From: Haloarcula rubripromontorii
GTDB lineage: Archaea > Halobacteriota > Halobacteria > Halobacteriales > Haloarculaceae
Length of the DNA stretch: 64,000 nt
Assembly: GCF_001280425.1 (NCBI RefSeq)
Contig: NZ_LIUF01000002.1
Coordinates: forward strand, 372,001-436,000
Direction of reading: 5' to 3'
Position numbers and translations under genes: made by a program. A model generated the notes under the pieces. That model made no database searches. It was given only the letters and a program-made list of their open reading frames with translations, and had not been told where the DNA came from. The first letter of the stretch is position 1. Each line of letters opens with the position of its first letter. Positions 8,227-17,199 of this stretch are shown here, piece after piece.

Positions 8227-9705
8227 TCATCGGTCCGGCAGTCCGAACGGTCCCAGGTCGACGTGGTCGCGGATGAGCCCAGCCGCTCGTTCGTACGGGT
8301 CGCTGTCGGCTCGTTCGGTTGCCTCTGGCAGGGCGATACCAGCACTCTCGAAGGTGTTTCGCACAAAGGCATCTCTGGCAGTGTCGTTGACGAAGAGGTC
8401 GTGGAGGTATGTTCCCAGAACGCTGTCGGTCGCCGCTCCGTCGCCGTCGAACGGGTGGGCTACCGTATCCGTCAGTGTCGAGTCGCCCATATGGATCTCG
8501 TAGCCCTCGACGGTCCCGCCCGCCCCGGAGAGCGGGCCGACACCATTCAGTTCCCGCCGGACGTGTTCGACGGTCTTCGCCTCGCTGAATTCTGTTGTCA
8601 CCGGGAGCAACCCAAGCCCCTCGACGCGGTCCGCGTCGCCGGTCCCCTCGACCGCGGCGTTCGTGATCGCTTCGCCGAGCATCTGGTAGCCGCCACAGAG
8701 GCCGACAACGGGTCCGTCGAACGCCCGGAGCCGGTCCCCGAATCCAGTGTCGGTAAGCGCTCGCAGATCATCGACCGTGTTCTTACTCCCCGGCAGAACC
8801 ACCGCGTCGGCGTCATCGAGGGCGGCACCGGGTGGAACGTACGCGACTCTGACGCCGGGTTCGCGGGCGAGCGGCTGGAGGTCGGTGAAGTTCGAGATAC
8901 GCGGGAGTCGCGGGACCGCAACGGTGACGCTTTCGTCGTCAGCAACGCCGTCACCGTCGCCGACGACGGCTCGCTCGCCGACCGGCGGCAGCGCGACGCT
9001 GTCCTCCTCAGGGAGGCCCGGGTCGTCGTAGGGAATCACGCCGACGACGGGGACGCCGGTCCGGTCCTCGAACTCGTCGATGCCCGGGTCCAGCAGCGAG
9101 CGGTCACCGCGGAACTTCGTGATGACCGCGCCGGCCACCTGGTCCCGGATGTCCTCGGGGACGAGTTCGAGCGTCCCGACGAGCGAGGCGAAGACGCCGC
9201 CGCGCTCGATGTCGGCGACCAACAGCACGTCGGCGTCGGCGAAGCGGGCCGTCTCGACGTTCGCCAGGTCGCGGTCGTGGAGGTTTATCTCGGCGATGGA
9301 GCCGGCCCCCTCGGCAACAATCACGTCGTGAGCCTGTGCGAGCCGGTCGTGGGCCGCGCGGGCGGTCTCCAGCGCGTCATCCCAGTGGTCGTCGTAGTAG
9401 CCCCGGGCCTCGAAGTGCCCGACCGCCTCGCCGTCCAGCACGAGCTGTGACTCGCCGTCGCCCCGCGGTTTCAACAGCACCGGGTTGTGGTCGGTCGACG
9501 GCGCGACGCCGGCTGCACGGGCCTGAACGTACTGCGAGACGCCGACCTCGCCGCCCGGCGTCGCCCGGGCGTTGTTGCTCATGTTCTGGGCCTTGAACGG
9601 CGCGACCGAAACAGCACGGTCGGCCAGATAGCGACAGAGCCCGGCCGCGACGGTCGACTTGCCGACGTGGCTGGCCGTCCCGGCGACCAGCAGCGTGTGG
9701 GCCAT
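8227..9705 (-). CDS. cobQ: Cobyric acid synthase
   Basis: 492 residues from ATG 9705; a longer frame begins at 9729 but the synthetase motif starts right after [18 protein letters not shown]. The N-terminal P-loop synthetase half carries [11 protein letters not shown], and the C-terminal class I glutamine amidotransferase half has [10 protein letters not shown] (nucleophile Cys) and GYEIHMGDS (His). The enzyme (CobQ/CbiP) amidates four side chains of adenosylcobyrinic acid diamide to give adenosylcobyric acid. That product is also where CbiZ salvage re-enters, which fits cbiZ being nearby. Confidence 0.95.
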   Translation of the reverse strand: MAHTLLVAGTASHVGKSTVAAGLCRYLADRAVSVAPFKAQNMSNNARATPGGEVGVSQYVQARAAGVAPSTDHNPVLLKPRGDGESQLVLDGEAVGHFEARGYYDDHWDDALETARAAHDRLAQAHDVIVAEGAGSIAEINLHDRDLANVETARFADADVLLVADIERGGVFASLVGTLELVPEDIRDQVAGAVITKFRGDRSLLDPGIDEFEDRTGVPVVGVIPYDDPGLPEEDSVALPPVGERAVVGDGDGVADDESVTVAVPRLPRISNFTDLQPLAREPGVRVAYVPPGAALDDADAVVLPGSKNTVDDLRALTDTGFGDRLRAFDGPVVGLCGGYQMLGEAITNAAVEGTGDADRVEGLGLLPVTTEFSEAKTVEHVRRELNGVGPLSGAGGTVEGYEIHMGDSTLTDTVAHPFDGDGAATDSVLGTYLHDLFVNDTARDAFVRNTFESAGIALPEATERADSDPYERAAGLIRDHVDLGPFGLPDR

Positions 9706-9804
9706 CAGACAGTGCTGGGAGTCGAACACACTGGTGTCTTTCGTTCAGACGGCTAAACTGATATCAATTTAATGATGGGTACTTAAGCGAATCCAGGTTA
9801 GCAG

Positions 9805-9837
9805 TTCACGCGAAATTCAACGTGAAACGGTTTAACC
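9805..9837 (+). promoter_or_regulatory. Dyad symmetries in satD promoter
   Basis: TTCACG-N10-CGTGAA (9805-9810 and 9821-9826) is followed by GGTT-T-AACC (9829-9837), with further GGTTA at 9796-9800 and GGTTAA near 9858-9863. All lie 15-80 bases before the ATG at 9874, in AT-rich DNA. The SatD-like protein has a C-terminal helix-turn-helix, so it may bind here itself. Confidence 0.45.
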
Positions 9838-9873
9838 AAAACAAGTAAACCCTATCAGGTTAAGTCAGCGAGT

Positions 9874-10515
9874 ATGGCGGAACGATGGTGCGTCATCGTC
9901 GGCGATGTCATCGGGTCGCGGTCGGTCACAGACAGAGAGGCGTTGCGGGCGTCGCTTAAGCAGGGCGTGTCACGAGCGACTGACGCACTTGCCGACCAGA
10001 CGGTTGCGCCGTTCTCGGTGTTGAAAGGAGTTGACGAAGTCGGGGGGGTCATCAGAAACCCCGGACATGCTTACCGCGCTATCCGGGAACTCACCGAGTC
10101 GATACACCCGACTGCGATTCGGTTTGCCGTTGTCCATGGAGAAGTTGACGTGGGGACGACAGCGAGCGAGGTTTCAGAGATGGACGGTCCCGCGTTCCAC
10201 AAAGCCGATACATTGCTAGCTGACCTCACGGAGAACGGTCGGGCCGTCGCGCTACATGACCCTGCCGTGAAGTCTTGGTTGCTTTCACTGCTTGCCGACC
10301 AGATACACCTGCTGTCTGCGTGGAAACAGGAATGGACGCCACACCAGGCGTCAACCGTTCGTGAGTACCGCGAAAGAAAGAGTATGCAAGCGTTGGCTGA
10401 CGACCGAGACGTATCGATTCAGGCCGTCTCACAGACGCTTTCGCGGGCAAAGGCGGAGATGGTTCTCTCGACCGAAGCAAATCTCGAAGCGGCCATGACG
10501 GAAGTATGGGAATGA
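9874..10515 (+). CDS. SatD family protein with C-terminal helix-turn-helix
   Basis: 213 residues. The N-terminus (CVIVGDVIGSRSVTDRE) is the hallmark of the SatD family, whose members are poorly understood but often sit beside a small membrane protein, as here. Residues about 165-205 form a sigma-70 region 4/HTH-like unit (SMQALADDRDVSIQAVSQTLSRAKAEMV). It is a plus-strand intruder in a minus-strand cobalamin cluster, suggesting insertion as a two-gene cassette. The promoter shows several dyads at 9805-9863. Predicted role: regulator or sensor coupled to the membrane protein; no substrate can be named. Confidence 0.78.
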   Translation: MAERWCVIVGDVIGSRSVTDREALRASLKQGVSRATDALADQTVAPFSVLKGVDEVGGVIRNPGHAYRAIRELTESIHPTAIRFAVVHGEVDVGTTASEVSEMDGPAFHKADTLLADLTENGRAVALHDPAVKSWLLSLLADQIHLLSAWKQEWTPHQASTVREYRERKSMQALADDRDVSIQAVSQTLSRAKAEMVLSTEANLEAAMTEVWE

Positions 10516-10952
10516 GTCCTGCGGGTTGGCGGACACCAGTCTCAGCCGTAGTCACGGTCGGTGCTGTTCTTGGTCTCGTCTGGGCGACCGGTGATTTCAC
10601 CGCGTCTGTATCGTTTCGCTCAGCGGTCGTACTCGGTGCCGGGTACGCTCTGTTGCTGTCGACAAGTGGGGCCATGGTCTCCGGCGCTCTCAAATACGCC
10701 GGTGCCGATGTGAGTGAAGAAGAAGCGGATACGGGACGTGCGGTCGGGAAAGTGGAGAACGTTCTGATACTCACGTTGACGCTACTCGGCGCGTACACCG
10801 CACTGGGGCCGGTGTTCACCGCGAAGTCAATCGTCCGCTGGCAAGGCATCTCCAGTGGGAACACAACGTATTATCTCACGGGGAGCATCGCCAACGTGAC
10901 GTACTCGCTAGTCTTTGGCGTCTGTCTCGACTATCTGCTCGGAACCATCTAG
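10512..10952 (+). CDS. Four-helix membrane protein coupled to SatD
   Basis: About 146 residues. Start taken at ATG 10512, which makes an ATGA overlap with the SatD stop; an ATG at 10506 is also possible. Four hydrophobic segments are visible (VSAVVTVGAVLGLVWATG, SAVVLGAGYALLLSTSGAMV, NVLILTLTLLGAYTALGPV, NVTYSLVFGVCLDYLLG) with an acidic loop EEEADTGRA. It matches the general layout of the membrane partner next to satD genes elsewhere. Its stop TAG shares a CTAG with the converging cobO stop. Confidence 0.72.
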   Translation: MSPAGWRTPVSAVVTVGAVLGLVWATGDFTASVSFRSAVVLGAGYALLLSTSGAMVSGALKYAGADVSEEEADTGRAVGKVENVLILTLTLLGAYTALGPVFTAKSIVRWQGISSGNTTYYLTGSIANVTYSLVFGVCLDYLLGTI

Positions 10953-11599
10953 AACTCTGTGCCTTTCCGCGCGCCCTGCCCGGCGTCGATGGGGTGTTTC
11001 TCCTTGCTGACCTCCGTGATGAGGTCCGCGTGGTCGGTCAGGAACTCCGGCCGCTCGTGGCCGCCCGTCAGCACGAGTTCGAGGTCGACGGGCTTGGATT
11101 CGACGAGTTCGATCACGTCCGCCGGGTCGACGAGGCCACGGTTCGCGGCGTACAGGATTTCGTCGAGGACGAGCATGTTGACGCCCTTCTCTGGCGGCCC
11201 GTCGGCAGCCAGCGGCTCCGAGAGGTCAGCGTCGGCGCTGGCCTGAATAATCTCCCGTGCCCGGTCGAGCGCGCCTTTCGCGCGGGCCTCGTGTTCGTCG
11301 TCCTCGCTGCCGTCGAGGAAGCCGTGCCAGCCGTAGTGGCCGGCGTTCTCGTAGGAGAAGCCCGGAAGCGCCGCGATAGCGTTGTACTCGCCGCGCACGT
11401 CCTCGACGGTGCTGGTCCCGCCTTTCATGAACTGCAGGAGGTGGACGCGGTAGCCGTGGCCGACGGCGCGGGTCGCCATCCCCAGCGCCGCCGTCGTTTT
11501 CCCTTTCCCGTCGCCCCACCAGATCTGCACCAGGCCGAACTCCTCCGGCACGCTCGGCTCGATTGGTTCGGCGGTCGGGCCGGCCGTGTTGTCGGTCAT
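10949..11599 (-). CDS. cobO: Cob(I)yrinic acid a,c-diamide adenosyltransferase (CobO/BtuR type)
   Basis: 216 residues. GDGKGKTTAALG (residues 29-40) is the P-loop of CobA/CobO enzymes, which bind ATP in reverse orientation and attach the 5'-deoxyadenosyl group to the cobalt of a reduced corrinoid. HLLQFMKGGTSTVEDV and VLDEILYAANRGLV (with the conserved Asp-Glu) complete the family pattern. The acidic leader (about 20 residues) is a haloarchaeal addition. It provides the adenosylated intermediate for cobQ, cbiB, cobY and cobS in this cluster. It does not overlap its neighbour, leaving a 69-base gap to cbiZ. Confidence 0.94.
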   Translation of the reverse strand: MTDNTAGPTAEPIEPSVPEEFGLVQIWWGDGKGKTTAALGMATRAVGHGYRVHLLQFMKGGTSTVEDVRGEYNAIAALPGFSYENAGHYGWHGFLDGSEDDEHEARAKGALDRAREIIQASADADLSEPLAADGPPEKGVNMLVLDEILYAANRGLVDPADVIELVESKPVDLELVLTGGHERPEFLTDHADLITEVSKEKHPIDAGQGARKGTEF

Positions 11600-11668
11600 G
11601 CCTGTCTGTTCGACGGGATTCTGTTTAGCCGTTTGGAATGGGGGACCGTCGTGTGATACACTCCGCTC

Positions 11669-12385
11669 TCACGGCTCGACGACCTCGGTATCCCGGTCGG
11701 TAACGACGCCGTACTCCGCGCCGTCGACGGTCGGCAGGGCGTCGTCCCCGTAGCGGGCGGCCAGACCCGCCCTGATAGCGTCGCGGACACAGACGCGGGT
11801 AGCGGCCCCGATCTCGGTCGCACTCCCGGCGAACGACGCACGCTCAGCGCCCGGAACACAGCCGACGATGGCCGCGTCCGATGTGGTTCCGGGCACGTCC
11901 GCCGCATCCAGCAGCGTCGCGGCCTTCGCCTCAACGGCGCTGGCGAGCAGCGTCGCCAGCGCGCCGTCGTCCAGTTCGCGCTCGACCCCGACGACGAGAT
12001 TGACCGTCCCGGGTCGCCAGTCGGGACGGTCCGCCGGATTCGACGCGCGCCCGCCGAAGCCGTCCGCTGTCCCCGCTGTCGACATCGGCAACGCGGCGGG
12101 GTTCGAGAGGCCCGCTGTCGCCAGCACCGACACCGGCCCGCTCCGGGCACAGCGGGCGTGTTCCATGTGGACGCCGGTGAGCAGTGCCGGGCCGACGGCG
12201 AAGCCGGCCCCCGACAGCCGCTCGGCGCGGTAGGCGGCGAGGTCGGTTCGATCGAACCCCTCGGGGACGGTGACGTTGTAGACGGCGTCCGCGGTCCGGT
12301 AGCCGCCGTCCCACGCCGTCGAAAGCCAGCGGGCACCCTCGCGTCGAATCTGACAGACGCCGTCCCGAACGGTCGTTTCAAACAT
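11669..12385 (-). CDS. cbiZ: Adenosylcobinamide amidohydrolase
   Basis: 238 residues from ATG 12385, overlapping the cobD stop by eight bases; the frame extends further upstream but only as an antisense shadow inside cobD. Recognisable segments are RWLSTAWDGGYRTADAVYNVTVP, GPALLTGVHMEHARCAR, GTVNLVVGVERELDDGALATLLASAVEAKAATL and the final DGAEYGVVTDRDTEVV. CbiZ cleaves the aminopropanol arm of adenosylcobinamide to give adenosylcobyric acid, the archaeal route for scavenging incomplete corrinoids. CbiB then rebuilds the arm with the partner supplied by CobD. Confidence 0.92.
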   Translation of the reverse strand: MFETTVRDGVCQIRREGARWLSTAWDGGYRTADAVYNVTVPEGFDRTDLAAYRAERLSGAGFAVGPALLTGVHMEHARCARSGPVSVLATAGLSNPAALPMSTAGTADGFGGRASNPADRPDWRPGTVNLVVGVERELDDGALATLLASAVEAKAATLLDAADVPGTTSDAAIVGCVPGAERASFAGSATEIGAATRVCVRDAIRAGLAARYGDDALPTVDGAEYGVVTDRDTEVVEP

Positions 12386-13436
12386 CCAGCGCGTCCAGCA
12401 GCAGGTCGTTTTCTTCGGGCGCTCTGACAGCGACGCGAATGTGCGAGTCCAGCCCGCGAAACGTCCGGGCGTCCCGGAATGCGATACCAGCCTCACGGGC
12501 CGAGGCAAGGATATCATCAACGGACGCGTCGGCGTCGCTGACCGACAGCAGCAGGAACGGCGCATCAGAACGGAACACGTCGAACCGTGCGTTTAGCCGC
12601 TCCCGCATCCGCGCTCGCTCGCGCTCGACACGGGCTTTCGTCTCCGCGACGAACTCCGTCTGCCGGTAGCAGTGCGCGCCGACAGCGGCTGCCGCGGCGC
12701 TCATCGACCAGGCGCGCCGGGCCGTCGCGAGGCGGTCGCGCTCGTCCCCGGTCCCGACGGCGTACCCCATCCGGATGCCGGGAAGGCCGAACAGTTTCGT
12801 TAGCGAGCGCGCGACGACCACGCCCTCGCGACCGGCTAGCGACGGCTCGTCGGTAAAGCCGAGGAACGCCTCGTCGACGAGCAGCGTCGTCCCGGCCGCG
12901 CGACAGCGGTCGGCGAAGTTCCGAAGCGCCGCCGGGTCGGCCGCCTCGCCGGTCGGATTGTTCGGATTGCAGACGACGGCGAGCGCGTGGCTCGCCGGGT
13001 CGGCGGCAAGCAGTTCGTCGTGCGGGACGAACTCGGGCGTCGCGCCCTGCAGGCGCACCTCGCGGGCGTACTCGCCGAAGCTCGGATACGGAAGCAGGAC
13101 GCTGTCGCCCGCCCGGGCCGTCGTCTGGATCGCGAGGCGTATCGCTTCGAGGCCGCCGGCCGTGGGTATCACCTGCGATGGCTCGCAGTCGACGAACGCC
13201 GCCGCAGCCTCGCGGAACTCGGGGTAGTCGTCGGCCGGGTACGAGCGGGCCGCCTCGAACGCCGCCCGGTACGCCTTCTCTGCGCCCGGTGGGACCCGGG
13301 GATTCGTGTTCGCGCTGAAATCCAGCACGTCCGGGTCGTCGCTGCTGCCGTGTGGCACGCGCCCGTCCGGACCGATGGCATCCTCGGGTCCGTCGCCGCC
13401 ACTCGCCCGCACGCCCTCGACCGAGTCAGGGTCCAT
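12378..13436 (-). CDS. cobD: Threonine-phosphate decarboxylase (PLP enzyme)
   Basis: 352 residues of the fold-type I aminotransferase family. FSANTNPRVPPG near residue 40, the Asn-Pro-Asn-Asn-Pro motif at 158, DEAFLGFTDE at 188, and SLTKLFGLPGIRMGY with Lys214 as Schiff-base lysine show PLP binding. Histidinol-phosphate aminotransferase is the closest look-alike, but its place between cbiZ and the other cob genes, with overlap to cbiZ, favours CobD. That enzyme decarboxylates L-threonine phosphate to aminopropanol phosphate for attachment by CbiB. Confidence 0.87.
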   Translation of the reverse strand: MDPDSVEGVRASGGDGPEDAIGPDGRVPHGSSDDPDVLDFSANTNPRVPPGAEKAYRAAFEAARSYPADDYPEFREAAAAFVDCEPSQVIPTAGGLEAIRLAIQTTARAGDSVLLPYPSFGEYAREVRLQGATPEFVPHDELLAADPASHALAVVCNPNNPTGEAADPAALRNFADRCRAAGTTLLVDEAFLGFTDEPSLAGREGVVVARSLTKLFGLPGIRMGYAVGTGDERDRLATARRAWSMSAAAAAVGAHCYRQTEFVAETKARVERERARMRERLNARFDVFRSDAPFLLLSVSDADASVDDILASAREAGIAFRDARTFRGLDSHIRVAVRAPEENDLLLDALDV

Positions 13437-13489
13437 TGACAGAGGTTACGGCGGGCGATGTGGAGAAAGTTTCGCGGTGACCCGGCCGG

Positions 13490-16400
13490 TCAGTCCGGGC
13501 CGTCGACGCCGTGGAACTCGAACCGCGCGCCCCCGCTCGCGCTTTCGGCCACGGTGACCGCCCAGTCGTGTGCTTCGGCGATCTCTCGGACGATGGCGAG
13601 GCCGAACCCGGTCCCGCTCTCGGCGGTCGAATAGCCGCTCCGGAACACCTTCTCCCGCTCGTCGTCTGGGATGCCGGACCCATCGTCCTCGACGTAAAAG
13701 CCCGTCCCGTCGTCGAGCGTCCCGACCGTGACAGTGATTCCACCCGCGGCGGTTTGGGAGGTGCCGGAGACCATCGATCCGTTCGAGTCCGGCGTCAGGT
13801 CGCCGTCCTCTGGCTCCGGCGGCGGGGCCGTCGATCCGTGTTCGACGCTGTCATCGGCCGCCGACCGACTGTTCGCGGAACCGTGTTCCACACTGTTTCG
13901 GACGAGGTTTTCGAACAGTTGCTGGAGGCGGGTCGGGTCCGCCATGACCGTCCCCTCGATGTCGGTTTCAAGCGTCGCGTCGCCGGTCCGGACGCTCCGC
14001 CAGGCCTGTTCGACCGCATTCTCGACGGTAATCGGTTGGACGTCAGTGACCGCCTCGCCCTGCCGAGCCAGCGCCAGGAGGTCGTCGATGAGTTCCTGCA
14101 TGCGGTCCAGCGACCGCTCGATGGCTTCGAGGTGCTCTGCCGACGGGTCTTCTTTTGCGAGCCGTAGCCGCCCCCGTGCCACGTCCAGCGGGTTCCGGAG
14201 GTCGTGGGAGACGATGCTGGCGAACTCGTCGAGGCGCTCCTTCTGGCGCTCGACGTGGGCCTTGTACTCGGCGCGTTCGGTGATGTCGGTGGCGACGCCA
14301 CAGAGTCCGGTGACGTTCCCCTCGGCGTCGTATATCGGGTTCTTGAGCGTGAGGAAGGTCCGCGTCCCGTGGGGCGTCGGGACCTCCTCCTCCCGCTCGA
14401 TGGACTCGCCGGTCTCGATTACCTCCCGGTCGTCGGCGCGTATCTGCCGGGCGATTTCGTCCGGAAACAGTTCCGCGTCGGTCTTCCCGACCACGTCCAT
14501 GGCCCCGTCGACGAGCACCTCGCGGAACCGCTCGTTTATCCGCTGGTACCGCCCGTCGCTGTCTTTCAGGAACACGAGCGCGGTCGTGGTTTCGAGAATC
14601 GTCTGGAGCTGTCGGTTCGTCCTGGCAAGCACCTCCTCGCGCTCCTTGCGGGCCGAGATGTCCCGGCCGATGGCGGCCGTCCGTCGCTCCCCTTCGGGCG
14701 TCTCGACCCGGCCGAAGACGAACTCGTAGGGGACGGGGTCGCCTCCGTCGTCTACCAGCGGGACCCCCATCGTGGTGTCGCCCGCCCGACACGCCTCCCT
14801 GATGGTCTCGCGGTCCTCGGGCCGGAAGAACGCGACCCCGTCCATCGAGGCCAGCTCCTCGCTGTCGTAGCCCGTCGCGCGTTCGAGCGACTCGTTCCAG
14901 CGCCGGACCCGGCCGCGCTCGTCCAGCAGGAAGAACACGTCGTCGACGGCGTCGAAGATGTCGTCGGTGAACTCCTTGTACCGACTGAGCGTTCGCTCCC
15001 GCTCCCTGAGTGCCTGCGTCGCCTGTTTCTGTTCAGTGATGTCCAGCGTCGCCCCGCGGATGATGTCCGTCCGGTCGTCGGGCTGTTCCGAGATAACGCG
15101 GAGCCAGCGCTCCTCGCCCTCCCCGGTGACGATGCGGTACTCCTGTGTGAGGCCCTCGCCTTCCTCGATGAGCCGCTCCGTCTCGGCGGCGACGCGGTCG
15201 CGGTCGTCCGGGTGGACGAAACTAAGCACCTCGTCCGGGGTCATGGCGTCCCGGGGCGGTATCCCGAATATCTCGAAGAGCTGGTCGGTCCACGTCGCCT
15301 CGTAGGGCGGCTCGGCGATGTCGAGTTCCCACCCACCCACGTCCGCAATCTGCTGGGCGTGCCGGAGCAGGTCCGTCTTCCGTTCGAGCTCCGCTTCCTG
15401 TCGCTTCTGGTCGGTGATATCGACCATCGCGCCGCGGCACTTGTCGAACTCGCCGCCCTCCTCGACGGGGACGCCGATGGACCGGACCCACCGCGTCTCA
15501 CCGTGCGGGGTCTCGATTCTGGCTTCGAGGTCGAACGGCTCCCCCTCGGTCAACAGCGCCGACAGGGCGTCCTCGACCCGCTCGCGGTCGTCCGGGTGGA
15601 GCAACTCCCCCGTCTGCTCGACCGGGATCTGCTCGTCGGGGTCGAGGCCGTGCAGGCGGTAGAACCCCGCCGTGGGGGTCCCCTCGTAGGGCGGGCCGTC
15701 GGAAACGTCGATTTCCCAGCCGCCGACAGAGGCGAGCTGTTCGGTCTGTGCGAGCAGGTCGCGCGTCCGTTCGAGGGTCTCGGCGCGCTCCCGTTTCGCC
15801 GTCACGTCGTGACCCGACGCGACGAGCGAGACGATGTCGCCCTCGTCGTCCCTGACCGGCCGGATGTACCCGTGGTAGCTGAACTGTGCCGGCCCGGCGG
15901 TGGTGTGGTCGATGTCCACTTCGACGTACTCGCCGTCGGCAGCGCGCTCGACCCACTCCTCGACTTCGGTCGAGTGGCCCTCGGGCCACCACGACAGTTC
16001 CCAGAAAGGCTGTCCGACGACCGCCTCGCGCGGTGCGTCGACCGCCTCGAGCGCCGTCTGGTTCGCCTTGCGGACCGTCCCGTCTGGATTGAGGACGCCG
16101 ACCAGCGTCTGTGGGTCCTCGAAGACGGCCTCGAACCGCCGTTCGCTCCGCTCGCGCTCCCGGCGGGCGCGCCGCCGCTCGACGGCGTTCCGGACGCGGT
16201 TCGCCAGAATCGTGTACTGTTCCGTGCCCCCGTCTTTCTGCAGGTAGTCCGTGACGCCCGCCGTGATGGCCTCGCTGGCGACGGCCTCGCTGCCCTTCCC
16301 GGTGAAGAGAACGAACGGCAGGTCCGGATAGCGGTCCCGGACGGCGTCGAAAAGCTCCAGACCGTTTCGCTCGGGCATCTCGTAATCGCTGACGACGCAG

Positions 16401-16552
16401 TCGATGCTGTCGTCGAGACGGTCCAGACCGTCGTCGGGGCTCGTCGCCGTCACGACCGTGAGGTCGTCAGCCACCCGTTCGAGATACTCGGCCGTCATCT
16501 CGGCGAACCCCGCTGCGTCGTCGACGTGGAGCACACGGATGTTGTCGGCCAT
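13490..16552 (-). CDS. Hybrid sensor histidine kinase: receiver, five PAS domains, HisKA, ATPase
   Basis: 1020 residues from ATG 16552; an in-frame ATG lies four codons upstream. Order: receiver domain (about 5-120: HVDDAAGFAEM, CVVSDYEMPERNG with phospho-acceptor Asp, FTGKGS), then five PAS units beginning near FEAVFEDPQTLVG, ASVGGWEIDV, ADVGGWELDI, IFDAVDDVFFLLD and ILETTTALVFLKD. HisKA follows (IVSHDLRNPLDVA) and then HATPase_c (FENLVRNSVEHG, VEDDGSGIPDDE, GTGFGLAIV). It lacks membrane helices, so it senses a cytoplasmic signal. Odd points: a roughly 45-residue insert containing a second VEHGS after the N-box, and its position inside the cobalamin cluster. No output partner is adjacent. 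Confidence 0.93.
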   Translation of the reverse strand: MADNIRVLHVDDAAGFAEMTAEYLERVADDLTVVTATSPDDGLDRLDDSIDCVVSDYEMPERNGLELFDAVRDRYPDLPFVLFTGKGSEAVASEAITAGVTDYLQKDGGTEQYTILANRVRNAVERRRARRERERSERRFEAVFEDPQTLVGVLNPDGTVRKANQTALEAVDAPREAVVGQPFWELSWWPEGHSTEVEEWVERAADGEYVEVDIDHTTAGPAQFSYHGYIRPVRDDEGDIVSLVASGHDVTAKRERAETLERTRDLLAQTEQLASVGGWEIDVSDGPPYEGTPTAGFYRLHGLDPDEQIPVEQTGELLHPDDRERVEDALSALLTEGEPFDLEARIETPHGETRWVRSIGVPVEEGGEFDKCRGAMVDITDQKRQEAELERKTDLLRHAQQIADVGGWELDIAEPPYEATWTDQLFEIFGIPPRDAMTPDEVLSFVHPDDRDRVAAETERLIEEGEGLTQEYRIVTGEGEERWLRVISEQPDDRTDIIRGATLDITEQKQATQALRERERTLSRYKEFTDDIFDAVDDVFFLLDERGRVRRWNESLERATGYDSEELASMDGVAFFRPEDRETIREACRAGDTTMGVPLVDDGGDPVPYEFVFGRVETPEGERRTAAIGRDISARKEREEVLARTNRQLQTILETTTALVFLKDSDGRYQRINERFREVLVDGAMDVVGKTDAELFPDEIARQIRADDREVIETGESIEREEEVPTPHGTRTFLTLKNPIYDAEGNVTGLCGVATDITERAEYKAHVERQKERLDEFASIVSHDLRNPLDVARGRLRLAKEDPSAEHLEAIERSLDRMQELIDDLLALARQGEAVTDVQPITVENAVEQAWRSVRTGDATLETDIEGTVMADPTRLQQLFENLVRNSVEHGSANSRSAADDSVEHGSTAPPPEPEDGDLTPDSNGSMVSGTSQTAAGGITVTVGTLDDGTGFYVEDDGSGIPDDEREKVFRSGYSTAESGTGFGLAIVREIAEAHDWAVTVAESASGGARFEFHGVDGPD
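13835..13897 (-). repeat. Duplicated N-box segment inside the histidine kinase gene
   Basis: The codons for DSVEHGS/NSVEHGS occur twice, at about 13881-13897 and again at about 13835-13852, separated by a Ser/Arg-rich spacer. The first is the normal N-box; the second is a copy within an insert before the next beta strand (GGITVTVG). It looks like an expandable in-frame coding repeat. Confidence 0.6.
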
Positions 16553-16644
16553 TACCGCACACAACGTTCCCCGGAATCATATTTGCTTGCCAACACGATG
16601 CCGCTCGACCGCACCGGAGCGTCCTGTCACGCGGCGACCGGCGG

Positions 16645-17199
16645 TCACAGCCACCGTTCCGCGACGCGGGCGTCGGCGAGCGTGTTGACGTTGACCGCGA
16701 CCCGTCGGTCCCGCGTGAGCCAGGCGTCGTCGGGGCCGTCGCCGACGACGTTGACGCCCGTCGGCGCGACCTCCCGGCCACCGTCTTCGAACGTCGTGTC
16801 GTCGCTCACGCCGAGCCCGCGTTTCAGCGAGGCCGGGACCAGGACCGTCAGCGAGCCGCCGTCGTGTGCGTTGAGTACGCGGTCAACGATTTCGCCGTCG
16901 AGCAGCGGCAGGTCCGCGGCGACGGTCAGGGCCGGCCGCGAGAGCCGGTCGTCGGCCAGCGCCGCGTCGAGGTCCGCGACGTACCCCTCGCCCGGCGTCT
17001 CGATACAGGGGACGTCGAGATGAGCCTGCGTGTCCGGCGCGTTCGGCGACGTCGCGGCGACGATTCGTCCGACCGAACTCTCCCGGAGCGCACCGACGAC
17101 CCGGTCGACCATCGGGACGCCGCCGACCCGGAAGAGCGGCTTCTCGGTCTCGGCGTCGAGCCGCGTCCCGCGCCCGCCACACATCACGAGAGCGTCCAC
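16645..17199 (-). CDS. cobY: NTP:adenosylcobinamide-phosphate guanylyltransferase
   Basis: 184 residues from GTG 17199, which overlaps the cobS stop by 16 bases. The open frame runs further upstream but only as cobS antisense-like sequence. ALVMCGGRGTRLDAETEKPLFRVGG is the nucleotidyltransferase signature of the MobA/CobY class, followed by VAADLPLLDGEIVDRVL and a C-terminal VNVNTLADARVAER. It makes GDP-cobinamide without the kinase activity found in bacterial CobU, so a separate route supplies the phosphate (CbiB with aminopropanol phosphate). Immediately followed by the histidine kinase gene after 92 bases. Confidence 0.92.
   Translation of the reverse strand: MDALVMCGGRGTRLDAETEKPLFRVGGVPMVDRVVGALRESSVGRIVAATSPNAPDTQAHLDVPCIETPGEGYVADLDAALADDRLSRPALTVAADLPLLDGEIVDRVLNAHDGGSLTVLVPASLKRGLGVSDDTTFEDGGREVAPTGVNVVGDGPDDAWLTRDRRVAVNVNTLADARVAERWL

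Noticed and set aside
8263..9450. Plus-strand open frame opposite cobQ
   Set aside because: Shadow of cobQ; no start signal or motif.
14204..17023. 939-codon open frame opposite the histidine kinase
   Set aside because: It mirrors the real kinase codon by codon, is a product of high GC third positions, has no recognisable domain, and the minus-strand kinase motifs are unambiguous.
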